The position numbers and the translations under genes are program-made. The notes below the pieces were generated by a model that was given only the letters and a program-made list of their open reading frames with translations, had not been told where the DNA came from and searched no databases. Positions 46,902 through 56,956 of a stretch of 64,000 bases of DNA are shown here, in pieces (position 1 is the first letter of the stretch; each line of letters begins with the position of its first letter). The stretch lies in contig NZ_LOWB01000075.1 in the NCBI RefSeq assembly GCF_001522865.1, positions 221,876 through 285,875 on the forward strand. The letters run 5' to 3'. Source of the stretch: Burkholderia sp. TSV86 (GTDB lineage Bacteria > Pseudomonadota > Gammaproteobacteria > Burkholderiales > Burkholderiaceae).

Positions 46902-49900
46902 ATGCAGATCACCGCATCCACCTTGCGTCGCGATTTTGCCGATCTCGTCAGCGTGCTGCGCTGGCGGGGCGAGCACGAGCGCGAGCGCCGGGCGTTCACC
47001 TACGTCAGCGACGACAATCTGAGCGACGCGAAGACGCTTTCCTACGGCGAGCTCGATACCCTCGCGCGCGCGATCGGCGCGACGCTCGTGGCACGCGGCG
47101 CGGCGGGCAAGCCCGTATTGCTGATCTTTGGGTCGGGGCTCGATTTCATCTCGGCGTTCTGGGGGTGCCTGTACGCCGGGGCGATTGCCGTGCCGCTCGC
47201 GTTGCCGGAGCGTGCGGGACACGATGGCGCGCTCGCGCGCATCGAGGGTGTCGCGGGCGATGCGAAACCGCATTGCGTGCTGACGACAACCGACGCCGAC
47301 GCGCATCTCGCCACGCTGTTTGCCGCCTCGCCCGCGCTGCGCGAACTGCCGCGCATTGCATCGGACCGGATCGAGCCGTCGCAGGCGAGCCGCTGGCAGG
47401 CGCCCGAGCCGAGCGGCGAGCGCATCGCGTGTTTGCAATACACTTCCGGCTCGACGGGCACCGCCAAGGGCGTGATGCTTTCGCACGCCAACTTCCTCGC
47501 CAACAGCGAACGTTCGGCTGCGGGTTCGGGGTTCGCGAGCGACAGCGTGCTGGTGACGTGGTCGCCCACGTCGCACGCGGCCGGGCTCATGTATGGCGCG
47601 TGTCTGCCGGTCAGCATCGGCTTTCATGCGATCCATCTGGCGACGCAGTTGTTCATCGAGCAGCCGGTGCGCTGGCTGCGCGCGATTTCGCATTTCCGCG
47701 CCACACATTCGGGCGGGCCGAACTTCGCGTATGACCTTTGCGTGCAGCGCGTGAAGCCCGAGCAGTGGCAGGCGCTTCGGCTCGATTGCTGGCGTAACGC
47801 GTACAGCTCGGGCGAGGCGGTGCGTGCCGAGACGCTGCGGCGCTTTGCCGAAGCGGCGGCGCTGAGCGGTTTCAGCGCAACCGCATGTCAGCCGTGCTAT
47901 GGCATTTCGGAAGTGACGATGCGGGTGGCCGAGGCGCCGGCGGGCCGGTTTCCGCTCGTGCGCAAGTTCGATGTCCACGCGCTGGGCCAAGGCCGGGCGA
48001 TTGCCGTGGCCGATGGCGGCGCGTCGGACGAGGGCATCGAGGCGCTCGGCTACGGGCCGCTCGAGCGGCCCGGCCGCACGATCCGGATCGTCGATCCGCA
48101 AACGCTGCGCCGCTGCGAGGACGGCCAGGTTGGCGAAGTCTGGCTGTCCGGCGCGGACGTCGCGCTCGGTTACCTGAACCGGCCCGACGATAGCGAGCAG
48201 ATTTTCCGCGCGACGCTCGCGGGCGATCCCGGCTCCTATCTGCGCACCGGGGATCTCGGCGTCGCGTTCGACGGCGAGCTGTTCCTGGTGGGACGTCTGA
48301 AGGAGTTGATCATCATTCGCGGCGCGAATCATTTTCCGCAAGACATCGAGCAGGATGTCGAGCGCGCCGCCGCGCAGGCAGGCGTCGAGCGGGCGGCCGC
48401 GTTTTCGCATCTGGTCGCGGGGGAGGAAGTGCTCGTGGTGGCCGCGGAGCTGGCGGCCGACGCGCTCGGCCGCACGGACGAGGCAGTGGCGGCGATCCGC
48501 GAAGTCGTGAGCCGCAAGCACGGCCTGCGGATTCGCGACATCGTGTTCGTCGCGTCGGGATCGCTGCCGCGCACCGGCAGCGGCAAGCTGCAGCGCACGC
48601 TGTGCCGCGCCCGCTATATTGCCGGCGCACTTGACGTGATCGCGCGCGCGCCGCGCCGCAGCGCGCGGGCGGCGGAGTATGCGCAGCGCGCGCGCGCCGA
48701 TCTGCGCGCCTATATCCGCCGTGCGCTTGCCGAGCGCGTGGATTTGCCGGAAGACGAAATCGGCGATCGTCCGTTTGCCGAATACGGCCTCGATTCGCTC
48801 GGGCTCGTGAGTTTGGCAGGCGAGCTGAGCGAGCATCTCGGCTGGCCGTTGCCGCCTGTCGCGCTGTATGACCATCCGAGCGTCGATGCGCTGGTCCGGT
48901 ATTTGACTGAGCGCGACACGGCCGCGCCGAGCGCGCCCGCCGCCGCGCCGGCAGTGCGCCGTTCGGGCGATACGGCCGCGCCGGTGGCGATCATCGGAAT
49001 GTACATCCGGTTTCCGGGCGGCGAGGGCCTCGACGATTATTGGCGGCTGTTGAGCGAAGGCATCGACGCCGTGACCGAGGTGCCCGCGTCGCGCTGGGAC
49101 GCCGACGCGTTTTACGATCCCGAGCCGGGCGCGCCGGGCAAGACCAATAGCCGCTGGGGCGGCTTCGTCGACGGCGTCGACCAGTTCGACCGCGAACTGT
49201 TCGGCCTGTCCGAGCGGGCCGCGACGGACGCCGATCCGCAACACCGGCTGCTGCTGGAGGCGGCCTGGGCCGCGATCGAGGATGCGGGCATCGCGCCGGC
49301 GGCACTCGCCGGCAGCCAGACCGGCGTGTTCGTCGGCATCTCGCAATCGGATTACGGCCGCATCACGCTCGCGCGCATCCACGATTCCAGCCCGTTCGTA
49401 TCGACCGGCGCGAGCCCGGCCGTCGCCTCCGGGCGGCTGTCGTACACGTTCGATCTGCATGGGCCGAGCATGTCGATCGATACCGCGTGCTCGTCGTCGC
49501 TCGTCGCCGTGCATCATGCGTGCCGCGCGATCGCGAACGGCGAATGCGGCCTTGCGCTCGCGGCGGGCGTCAACCTGATCCTCACGCCGGAGCGCACCAT
49601 CTCGCTGAGCCACGGTACGTTCTTCTCGCCTGACGGCAAATGCAAGCCGTTCGATGCGAGCGCGAACGGTTACGTGCGCTCGGAAGGCGTGGGCGTGGTG
49701 CTGCTCAAGTCGCTCGACGACGCCGTGCGCGACGGCGACCGGATCTACGCGGTGATCCGCGGCAGCGCGGTGAATCAGGACGGCAAGACCAACGGCCTCA
49801 CCGCGCCGAACGGCCTCGCGCAACGCGAAGTCGTGCGCGCCGCGTTGCGCAGCGCGGGCCTGCGGCCGCGCGACGTGCATTACGTGGAGGCTCATGGCAC

Positions 49901-52900
49901 CGGTACGGCGCTGGGCGATCCGATCGAAGTCGAAGCGCTCGGCGCGGTATTCGCGTCGGACGGCCCGAGAGCCGCGCCGCTTGCGATCGGCTCGCTCAAA
50001 TCGAATATCGGCCATCTGGAGGCGGCGGCCGGCATTGCCGGGCTGATCAAGGCCGCGCTGTGCCTGCATCGGCATACGCTGGTGCCGACGTTGCATCTAA
50101 AGACGCTCAATCCGAACATCCGGTTCGCCGAGCTGCCGATCGTCGTGCAGCAGCGCACCGAGCCGTGGCACGCCGAATCTGCACGCATCGCGGGCGTGAG
50201 TTCGTTCGGCTATAGCGGCACGAACGCGCATGTGACGCTCGCGCAAGCGCCCGAGCCCGCGCCGGACGCGCCTGCGGCACACGATGCCGATGCAGATGCC
50301 GCCGCCGATGCGCGCGCGCCGCGCGCCGTGCGCTCGCGGCACGTGCTGACGCTTTCCGGCGCGAACGAAGGCGCGGTGCGCGAACTGGCCGCCCGCTATA
50401 CCGAGTATCTGACGCACGCGGATGCGGCGCAGCTCGCCAACGTGTGCTTCACTGCCGCGACGGCACGCTCGCATCTGCCGTATCGGCTCGCGGTGGCGGG
50501 CGCGACGAGCGCCGATGTTGCCGGCGCGCTGCGCTCGTTTGCCGAAGGCCGCGCGCGCGCTGGCTCGTCGTTCGCCCGCGTGCCCGCCGGGGCCGCGCCG
50601 AAGATCGCGTTTCTCTACACGGGCAGCGGCGCGCAATATGCGGGAATGGGCCGCGATCTCTACGACACCGAGCCCGTGTTTCGCGGCGCCCTCGATCGCT
50701 GCGAGCGCATCCTGTCGGACGTGCTGGATTTCCCGCTGACCTCGGTGATGTTCGGCGAAGGTGTCGACAAGACGCTGATCGACGAGCTTGCGTATCTTCA
50801 GCCCGCGCTGTTCGCGTTCGAATACGCGATGACCGAGCTGTGGCGCTCGTGGGGCATCGAGCCGCACGTCGTCATCGGGCACAGCCTCGGTGAGCTTGTC
50901 GCGGCGTGCGTCGCCGGCGTGTTCGATCTGGAGGACGGGCTGCGGCTCGTCGCCACGCGCGGGCTGCTGATGCAATCGGTGCCGCAAAAGGGCGAGATGC
51001 TGTCGATCGTCGCGGATCTCGCGCGTGCGCAAGAGGCGGTGCACGCGCATCCGGACGAGCTTGCGATCGCCGCGGTCAACGGGCCGCAAAGCATCGTGAT
51101 TTCGGGCACGGGCGCGGCCATCGGCGCCGTACAGGCGCAGCTGGAGGCCGAAGGCGTCAAATGCGCGCGCTTGCAGGTGTCCGGCGCCGCGCACTCGGCG
51201 CTGATGGACCCGATCCTCGATCAGTTCGAAGCCGTTGCGTCGCGCGTGACGTTCCGGCCGCCGCGCATCTCGGTGATCTCCAATTTGACGGGCACTGTTG
51301 CATCGGCCGAATACATCTGCTCGCCGAAGTATTGGCGGCGGCATATCCGCGATACCGTGCGCTTCGCGCAAGGCATCGAGACGCTGCTCGACAGCCGGTG
51401 CGATATCGTGATCGAGGTCGGGCCGCGCCCGACGCTGCTCGGCCTCGCGCGCGAAATCGCGGGCGACGCGCAAGGCGTGTGGCTGCCGTCCGTTCACAAG
51501 GGGCGCGGCAGCGATGAGCAACTGGCCGAGAGCCTGGGCGCGGTTTATGCGCACGGCGGGCCGGTCGATTGGCCCGCGTTCTATCCGCGCGACAGCCATC
51601 GGCGCCTGCCGGTGCCGACCTATCCGTTCCAGCGCCGCCGCTATTGGGTCAGCGACGATCGGCCGGCCGCCGCGCGCGCGCCGATGGCGCGGGCCGGCGG
51701 CGCGGGCCATCCGCTGCTGGGCCAGCCGCTCGGCATCCTCGGCGCGTTCGAGCAGCCGCTGTCCGCGCTGCCCGCGTTCATCGGCGAGCATCACGTGTTC
51801 GGCCGCGTGGTGTTTCCGGGCGCGGGTTTCATCGAAACGGCGCTGGCGCTGGCGCGCACGCGCTGGGGCGCGGCAGCGTACCGGCTGTCCGACGTGAACC
51901 TGATGGCGGCGCTCGTCGTCGGCGACGTCGACGAGCGGTATCTGCACATTCATGCGCTTGCCGACGGCGACGATACGCTGCACGTGCGCATCTTCAGCGG
52001 CACGCCCGGCGGCGTGGAGCCGGCGGCGGGCGACAGCGTGCCGCCGAGCGAGCATGTGCGCGTCGACGTGCAGCGCGCCGGCGACGCAGCGCCGGCGCAC
52101 ATCGATTGGGCCGCATTGCGCGCGCGCTGCGACGAGCGCGTGTCTGCCGCCGACCAGTATCAAAGCCTGCACAAACTCGGCTTGCAGATTGGGCCGGCGT
52201 TTCAGGGCATGCGCGAGATTTGGCGCGGAGACGGCGAGGCCGTTGCCGAAATCGAGCTGGACGAGGCACGAAGCCGCGAGATCGGCCAGTATCTGATCCA
52301 TCCGGCGATGCTCGATTGCGGCTTTCAATTGAGCGGCGTCGCGCAGCGCGTGATGGAGGGATTGTCGGTGCCGGTCGGCGTCGAGCGCATCACGTTTTTC
52401 GCTTCTCCCGGCAAGCGCGTCCGCTGCCATGCGCGGATTCGTGAGCAGCAGGGGCCGCACATCAAATCGGATGTCCGTTTCTTCGATGCGGATGGCCGCC
52501 TGCTGGTCGAAATCGAAGGCTACGTGAAGCGCGCGGTTCGGCCCGAAACGCTGATTGGCGCATCCGCCGATTGGGCGCGCTGGGTCTGGCAACAGGAGTG
52601 GAGCCCTGCTGCCGCCGTCAGAGTCGCGGCACGCGCACCGGCGGCCGGCGGCCGCCACTGGCTGGTGCTGGCGCGCGGCGAGTTAGCGGCGGGCCTGCAG
52701 CGCTCGCTGGCGGCCGCGGGCGATGCTTGCACACTGGTCGTGCACGGCGATCACTACGCGCGGCTGCGTGACGGCCGTTTTGTCGCGACCGGAAACGACG
52801 CGGACGAATTCGAGCAGATCGTGCGGCAGGCGGCGGCGCACAGCGGGCCGGTGACCGATATCGTCTACGCGTGGCCGGCCGACGCCGACGCGGGCGACGG

Positions 52901-55457
52901 GCCGCACGATTGGCGCCGATCGCTCGAGACGAACGGCCGCGCAGCGTTGCACGTCGTGCAAGGCGCGCTCGCGTACATGGACAAGAGCGGCGCTGCGCTG
53001 CGCATATCGTTCGCGACCCGCGGCGCGCAACCTGCCGGCGCCGCGCCGGTGGCGTTCGATCAAGCGCCGCTTTGGGGTTTTGCGCGCGTCGTCAGGCGCG
53101 AGCATCCAGAGCTTGAAGGCCGTTTGATCGATCTCGATCCGCAACACGCGATCGACGCTCAGGCCGAATGGCTCGCGAACGAACTGCGCGATGCACCGGC
53201 CGGCGCTCAGGACGGCGCAGGCGCGGAAGTGGCGGTGCGCGCCGGCACGCGCTATACGCCGCGGCTCGCGCGTTTCCGGCCGGGCGCGGCGGTGCCGGAG
53301 AACCGCGTGCGGCCTGACGCGACCTATCTCGTCACCGGCGGCCTGAGCGGGCTGGGTCTTGCCGCTGCGCGGCGGCTCGTCGAGCGCGGCGCCCGCGCGC
53401 TCGCGCTCGTCGGACGGCGTGGCAGCACGCAGGAGGCCGAGCCGGTGCTGCAATGGATGCACGCACAGGGCGCGCGCGTTTCGGTGTACCGCGCCGACGT
53501 GTCGCGTGCCGACGACGTGGCGCGCGTGCTTGCCGACGTGCGCCGCACGCTGCCGCCGCTGCGCGGCGTGCTGCACTGCGCGGGCCTGACGGCCGACGGC
53601 GCGCTCGAACGGCAGACATGGGCGGGCTTCAACGACGTATTCGGTCCAAAGGCGGATGGCGCATGGCATCTGCACCAGGAAACGCTCGCCGATACGCTCG
53701 ACTTCTTCGTGCTGTTCTCGTCGAATTCCGCTCTCGTTGGCCTGGGCGGTCAGGCGAATTACGCGGCGGCGAACGCGTTCCTCGACGCTTTTGCGCACTA
53801 CCGGCTCGCCCACGGGCTTCCCGCGCTCGCGATCAACTGGGGGCCGTGGGCCGAGGTCGGCCTGGCCGTGCGCGCGAAGCTCGCGAAAGAGCGCTTGACG
53901 ATCGATCCGCGCATCGGGCTGCAGGTGCTCGATGGCCTGCTCGATGCCGGCGCGAACGTGCCGCAGGTCGTGGTGCCGACCACCACGGCGCAGAACAGCT
54001 CCGCCTCCACGCAGGCGCCGGCTGCCACGGGCTTGCTCGAGCGGCTCGCCGGCATGGGGGCCGGCGAGCGGCTCGCGGCGCTGCGCGAATTCGTGCGGGA
54101 ATCGGTCGCGGCGGTGTCGGGCAAGGCGGTGGGTGACGTTCCCGACGATCAGCCAGTCGTCGATCTCGGTCTCGATTCGCTGATGACCGTCGAGTTGCGG
54201 CTGAAGCTCGGAAGCGCGATGGGCGGCAAGCGATTGTCGAGCACGTTCACGCTCAATCATCCAAGCGTTGCCGCGATGGCCGATCAACTGATGCGCGACC
54301 TGGCGGCGCTCGTGCCGCAAGCACAGGCTCAGGCCGATGGCGCGGCCGCCGGCGGCGCGCACGCCGACGCGGCGGGCGGTCAGACGCCGGAGCGCGCGGG
54401 CGCCGCTGGCGGTGCGGCGGCGGGCGAGGCGTCCAACGTGGTGTCGCTGCCGGGCGATGCGTCGAAGACGCCGCTCGTGCTGGTTCACGGCATGGGCGGC
54501 TATGCGTGGTCCTACTTGCCGTTGCGTCAGTACCTCGGTGACCGGCCGATCACGCTGCTCAACAAGGTGCTCGGCGGCGAGACGCTGCCCGAATACGTTG
54601 CTTTGCTGGTGGAGACGCTCAGGAGCCGCCAGCCGCATGGCCCTTATCTGCTGGGCGGCTGGTCCGCTGGCGGACGCCTGGCGTTCGAGGTGGCGGCGTT
54701 GCTCGAGCGCCAGGGCGAGCGTGTGCTCGGCGTGCTGATGTTCGACGTCTATCGGCAGACGGGCGTGCGGCTCGAGAAATTCATCGAGGCGCGCAAGCTG
54801 ATGGATGCCGATCCGTTGCACGACGCGCTCGCGGGCATGCACCCGATCGAGCGCCTGGTCACCGTGTTCGGCACGGACATACGGCTCGCGAGCGCAGGCG
54901 ACGTCTTGCATCTCGCGCGGCTCGTGCTGCCCCACGTATCCGCGCCGCCGCAGCTTGCGAGCGCCGGGATGGCGCAAACGGCGCAATGGTTCCTCGATCA
55001 GCTCGCCGAGAACGGGCGCGGCCTGATGCTGCCCGATCCGAGCGGCGAGACGACCGAGGCGCTCGAAACGCTGTTCACGATCCGGCGCTTCTACCGGATG
55101 ACGATGGGCGAAATCGACGGGCCCGTCACGCTGGCGGCGCGCGCATTCTCGATCAACGTCGAGGGCAACGTGTTTTCGCGCGGCTGGGAGCGGCACTTTG
55201 CCGGGCCGATCCGCGAACTGGACGTGCGCATCGACGCTGTCGAGGCGCCGCAGCTCACGCCGTTCTCGCGTTTTGCCGAGCACATCGCGCTGTTCGATCG
55301 CGAAAACGTGCAGCGCTTCGGGCCGCAGGTGGCAGAGTTTGTCGCGTCGCTCGACGGCGACACGTTTGGCAAGCACGACGCCGGTTCGCAACAAGCGGAC
55401 GGTTCGCGAAAAGAGGAGGAGCGCAATGCGACAGCCATTCTTTCTGACCATGCTTGA
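46902..55457 (+). CDS. Single-module polyketide synthase AL-ACP-KS-AT-DH-KR-ACP-TE
   Basis: 2851 residues, AGGAG before the ATG. Domains with key residues: fatty-acyl-AMP-ligase-type adenylation domain 1-590 (TSGSTGTAKGV near 180); ACP (Ser ~632, GLDSL); KS 690-1110 (Cys ~863 in DTACSSS, then HGTGT and KSNIGHLEAAAG); AT ~1230-1530 (Ser ~1328 in GHSLGE); DH ~1600-1880 (EHHVFGRVVFPGAG near 1630 and HPAMLDCGFQ); KR ~2140-2340 (TGGLSGLGLAAARRL, QANYAAANAF); ACP (Ser ~2426); thioesterase ~2520-2780 (GGWSAGG, Ser ~2588). There is no enoylreductase or methyltransferase. Predicted: an acid is activated as acyl-AMP, loaded on the first ACP, extended once, reduced and dehydrated, and released by the TE. 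In the AT, GAAH stands where malonyl enzymes have HAFH, so the extender unit is uncertain. Confidence 0.93.
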   Translation: MQITASTLRRDFADLVSVLRWRGEHERERRAFTYVSDDNLSDAKTLSYGELDTLARAIGATLVARGAAGKPVLLIFGSGLDFISAFWGCLYAGAIAVPLALPERAGHDGALARIEGVAGDAKPHCVLTTTDADAHLATLFAASPALRELPRIASDRIEPSQASRWQAPEPSGERIACLQYTSGSTGTAKGVMLSHANFLANSERSAAGSGFASDSVLVTWSPTSHAAGLMYGACLPVSIGFHAIHLATQLFIEQPVRWLRAISHFRATHSGGPNFAYDLCVQRVKPEQWQALRLDCWRNAYSSGEAVRAETLRRFAEAAALSGFSATACQPCYGISEVTMRVAEAPAGRFPLVRKFDVHALGQGRAIAVADGGASDEGIEALGYGPLERPGRTIRIVDPQTLRRCEDGQVGEVWLSGADVALGYLNRPDDSEQIFRATLAGDPGSYLRTGDLGVAFDGELFLVGRLKELIIIRGANHFPQDIEQDVERAAAQAGVERAAAFSHLVAGEEVLVVAAELAADALGRTDEAVAAIREVVSRKHGLRIRDIVFVASGSLPRTGSGKLQRTLCRARYIAGALDVIARAPRRSARAAEYAQRARADLRAYIRRALAERVDLPEDEIGDRPFAEYGLDSLGLVSLAGELSEHLGWPLPPVALYDHPSVDALVRYLTERDTAAPSAPAAAPAVRRSGDTAAPVAIIGMYIRFPGGEGLDDYWRLLSEGIDAVTEVPASRWDADAFYDPEPGAPGKTNSRWGGFVDGVDQFDRELFGLSERAATDADPQHRLLLEAAWAAIEDAGIAPAALAGSQTGVFVGISQSDYGRITLARIHDSSPFVSTGASPAVASGRLSYTFDLHGPSMSIDTACSSSLVAVHHACRAIANGECGLALAAGVNLILTPERTISLSHGTFFSPDGKCKPFDASANGYVRSEGVGVVLLKSLDDAVRDGDRIYAVIRGSAVNQDGKTNGLTAPNGLAQREVVRAALRSAGLRPRDVHYVEAHGTGTALGDPIEVEALGAVFASDGPRAAPLAIGSLKSNIGHLEAAAGIAGLIKAALCLHRHTLVPTLHLKTLNPNIRFAELPIVVQQRTEPWHAESARIAGVSSFGYSGTNAHVTLAQAPEPAPDAPAAHDADADAAADARAPRAVRSRHVLTLSGANEGAVRELAARYTEYLTHADAAQLANVCFTAATARSHLPYRLAVAGATSADVAGALRSFAEGRARAGSSFARVPAGAAPKIAFLYTGSGAQYAGMGRDLYDTEPVFRGALDRCERILSDVLDFPLTSVMFGEGVDKTLIDELAYLQPALFAFEYAMTELWRSWGIEPHVVIGHSLGELVAACVAGVFDLEDGLRLVATRGLLMQSVPQKGEMLSIVADLARAQEAVHAHPDELAIAAVNGPQSIVISGTGAAIGAVQAQLEAEGVKCARLQVSGAAHSALMDPILDQFEAVASRVTFRPPRISVISNLTGTVASAEYICSPKYWRRHIRDTVRFAQGIETLLDSRCDIVIEVGPRPTLLGLAREIAGDAQGVWLPSVHKGRGSDEQLAESLGAVYAHGGPVDWPAFYPRDSHRRLPVPTYPFQRRRYWVSDDRPAAARAPMARAGGAGHPLLGQPLGILGAFEQPLSALPAFIGEHHVFGRVVFPGAGFIETALALARTRWGAAAYRLSDVNLMAALVVGDVDERYLHIHALADGDDTLHVRIFSGTPGGVEPAAGDSVPPSEHVRVDVQRAGDAAPAHIDWAALRARCDERVSAADQYQSLHKLGLQIGPAFQGMREIWRGDGEAVAEIELDEARSREIGQYLIHPAMLDCGFQLSGVAQRVMEGLSVPVGVERITFFASPGKRVRCHARIREQQGPHIKSDVRFFDADGRLLVEIEGYVKRAVRPETLIGASADWARWVWQQEWSPAAAVRVAARAPAAGGRHWLVLARGELAAGLQRSLAAAGDACTLVVHGDHYARLRDGRFVATGNDADEFEQIVRQAAAHSGPVTDIVYAWPADADAGDGPHDWRRSLETNGRAALHVVQGALAYMDKSGAALRISFATRGAQPAGAAPVAFDQAPLWGFARVVRREHPELEGRLIDLDPQHAIDAQAEWLANELRDAPAGAQDGAGAEVAVRAGTRYTPRLARFRPGAAVPENRVRPDATYLVTGGLSGLGLAAARRLVERGARALALVGRRGSTQEAEPVLQWMHAQGARVSVYRADVSRADDVARVLADVRRTLPPLRGVLHCAGLTADGALERQTWAGFNDVFGPKADGAWHLHQETLADTLDFFVLFSSNSALVGLGGQANYAAANAFLDAFAHYRLAHGLPALAINWGPWAEVGLAVRAKLAKERLTIDPRIGLQVLDGLLDAGANVPQVVVPTTTAQNSSASTQAPAATGLLERLAGMGAGERLAALREFVRESVAAVSGKAVGDVPDDQPVVDLGLDSLMTVELRLKLGSAMGGKRLSSTFTLNHPSVAAMADQLMRDLAALVPQAQAQADGAAAGGAHADAAGGQTPERAGAAGGAAAGEASNVVSLPGDASKTPLVLVHGMGGYAWSYLPLRQYLGDRPITLLNKVLGGETLPEYVALLVETLRSRQPHGPYLLGGWSAGGRLAFEVAALLERQGERVLGVLMFDVYRQTGVRLEKFIEARKLMDADPLHDALAGMHPIERLVTVFGTDIRLASAGDVLHLARLVLPHVSAPPQLASAGMAQTAQWFLDQLAENGRGLMLPDPSGETTEALETLFTIRRFYRMTMGEIDGPVTLAARAFSINVEGNVFSRGWERHFAGPIRELDVRIDAVEAPQLTPFSRFAEHIALFDRENVQRFGPQVAEFVASLDGDTFGKHDAGSQQADGSRKEEERNATAILSDHA

Positions 55458-56193
55458 GGCGGCCACGCGCGGGCTTGCGCCCGAGGCCCGGCTCGCGCAT
55501 CCGTTCTTGCGCGAGCGGATCGAGGGCGCGGACGCGGTCGTGCGCAGCCTCGGTCATCTCGAGGAGGCGCTCGGCGACGAAGCCAGCGCATACCTCGAAT
55601 TCCGCGGCGACGCCGCCGCCGCCGTGGCATGGCGCGCCGGCAAGCCGGATCGGCGCATCGAAGGCGTGACGCTCGCGCTGACGAACGCCGACGGGATGAT
55701 CGACGACGTGCGCGTCGCGGTGCGGCCGCTGCAATGGCTCGGACCTTGGCGGGACCGGTTGCGGCGCGTGATGACGGCATGGAACGAGGAGCGCACGCTC
55801 GATCCGGTCGGCTTCGCCGAGCCCGCCGACAGCGAGCCCGTGCCCCGGCGGCTGCCGTTTCCGTTGAGCGACGAGGCCGTGTTCCACGGCCCGGCGTTCG
55901 TGCGGCCGGTGTACGGAGCGGCCGCCGTGTCTCACGTGCTCGGTCATGCGGGCGCGGTGTATGGCGAATGCGAATACGGCCCGGCGTTGCGAAACGGCGC
56001 GCATTTTCTGCGGGCCTTCACGTCGAAGCGCTTGCCGCTCGAAATCGTCAGCATCGCGCATCTCGATAGCGACGAGCGCATCGATGAATGGACCGCCTTC
56101 ATGCAACCGTGGCCGAGCATGGTGCTGTTTCGCGATCATCTCAAAAGGCGCTTAGGCGACTATCTGGACGCATCGTTTTACGGCGACGCGTAG
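55426..56193 (+). CDS. Protein of unknown function overlapping the PKS gene
   Basis: 255 residues from the ATG at 55426, with AAGAGGAGGA directly upstream inside the PKS coding sequence, giving a 32-base overlap and tight coupling. Blocks such as PLSDEAVFHGPAFVRPVYGAA, EYGPALRNGAHFLRAFTSKRLPLEIVSIAH and TAFMQPWPSMVLFRDHLKRRLGDYLDASFYG show an ordered alpha/beta protein without signal peptide or helices for a membrane. I do not recognise it. A partner of the TE or ACP, or a tailoring enzyme, is the natural guess from context alone. Confidence 0.85.
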   Translation: MRQPFFLTMLEAATRGLAPEARLAHPFLRERIEGADAVVRSLGHLEEALGDEASAYLEFRGDAAAAVAWRAGKPDRRIEGVTLALTNADGMIDDVRVAVRPLQWLGPWRDRLRRVMTAWNEERTLDPVGFAEPADSEPVPRRLPFPLSDEAVFHGPAFVRPVYGAAAVSHVLGHAGAVYGECEYGPALRNGAHFLRAFTSKRLPLEIVSIAHLDSDERIDEWTAFMQPWPSMVLFRDHLKRRLGDYLDASFYGDA

Positions 56194-56315
56194 CGATCGC
56201 GGCGCGGCGGCGGGCCGGCGGGCTATTCCGGTGTTTCGCCGCCGCGGCAAATTTCAGCCGGCCGGCGTCGGCATGATGGCGCATGCAAACGAAATCCCAC
56301 GAGGCAGATTCGCTC

Positions 56316-56900
56316 ATGACCGATTTTCTCGCTCCTCTTCTCAAGCGGCGCTCCACGCCGATTCGTCAACTTGGCGGCTCAGTCCCCGATCCTGCGACGC
56401 TGAACCGTCTGCTGGAGGCCGCCATTCGCGTGCCGGATCACGGCAAGCTCGAACCGTTCCGGCTGATTCTGCTCGAAGGCGAGGCCAAGCTGGACTTCGG
56501 CGAGCGGCTCGTCGAACGCGCGCTGCGCCGGGAGCCCGGATTGTCCGCCGCTCAGCAGGAAAAAGAGCGGCTGCGCTATACGTTCGCGCCGCTCGTGATC
56601 GCCGTGATCGCGCGTATCGATCCGGCGCACAAGGTTCCGGCTCTGGAGCAGCAGCTCAGCGCCGGCTGCGTCGCGTACAACCTGCTGCTCGGCGCATCGC
56701 AGATCGGGCTCGGCGCACAATGGCTGACGGGCTGGGCGGCTTACGATCCCGAAGTCGCCGCGCTGCTGGGCCTGCTGCCGAACGAACAGGTGATCGGTTT
56801 CGTGCACCTGGGCCACGCGCGCGGCGAGCTGCCCGAGCGCAGCCGGCCGGAGCTGGGCAAGCTGGTGAGCCGATGGAAGCCGGCGGCGGTCACCGCCTGA
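56316..56900 (+). CDS. Nitroreductase-family flavoprotein (YdjA-like)
   Basis: 194 residues from the ATG at 56316 (GAGGCAG upstream); an ATG at 56283 lacks a site. LLKRRSTPIRQLGGSVP is the FMN phosphate-binding start, RVPDHGKLEPFRLILLEG the next FMN contact, and GLGAQWLTGWAAYD the C-terminal FMN loop. The short YdjA/NfnB-like form uses NAD(P)H. In clusters such enzymes reduce or desaturate the product; this one may introduce or remove a double bond. 122 bases after the preceding gene, 56 before the aconitase. Confidence 0.88.
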   Translation: MTDFLAPLLKRRSTPIRQLGGSVPDPATLNRLLEAAIRVPDHGKLEPFRLILLEGEAKLDFGERLVERALRREPGLSAAQQEKERLRYTFAPLVIAVIARIDPAHKVPALEQQLSAGCVAYNLLLGASQIGLGAQWLTGWAAYDPEVAALLGLLPNEQVIGFVHLGHARGELPERSRPELGKLVSRWKPAAVTA

Positions 56901-56956
56901 GACAAGGCGGGCCTATCCGATCCGATTCGCGCACGCCTCCCGACAGATCACGCCCC

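Noticed and set aside
46497..55466. Very long open frames on the minus strand (up to about 1200 codons) opposite the PKS and its neighbour
   Set aside because: They are mirror frames of high-GC coding DNA: Arg/Ala/His/Asp-rich, with no domain text or ribosome sites, while the plus strand encodes complete enzymes.
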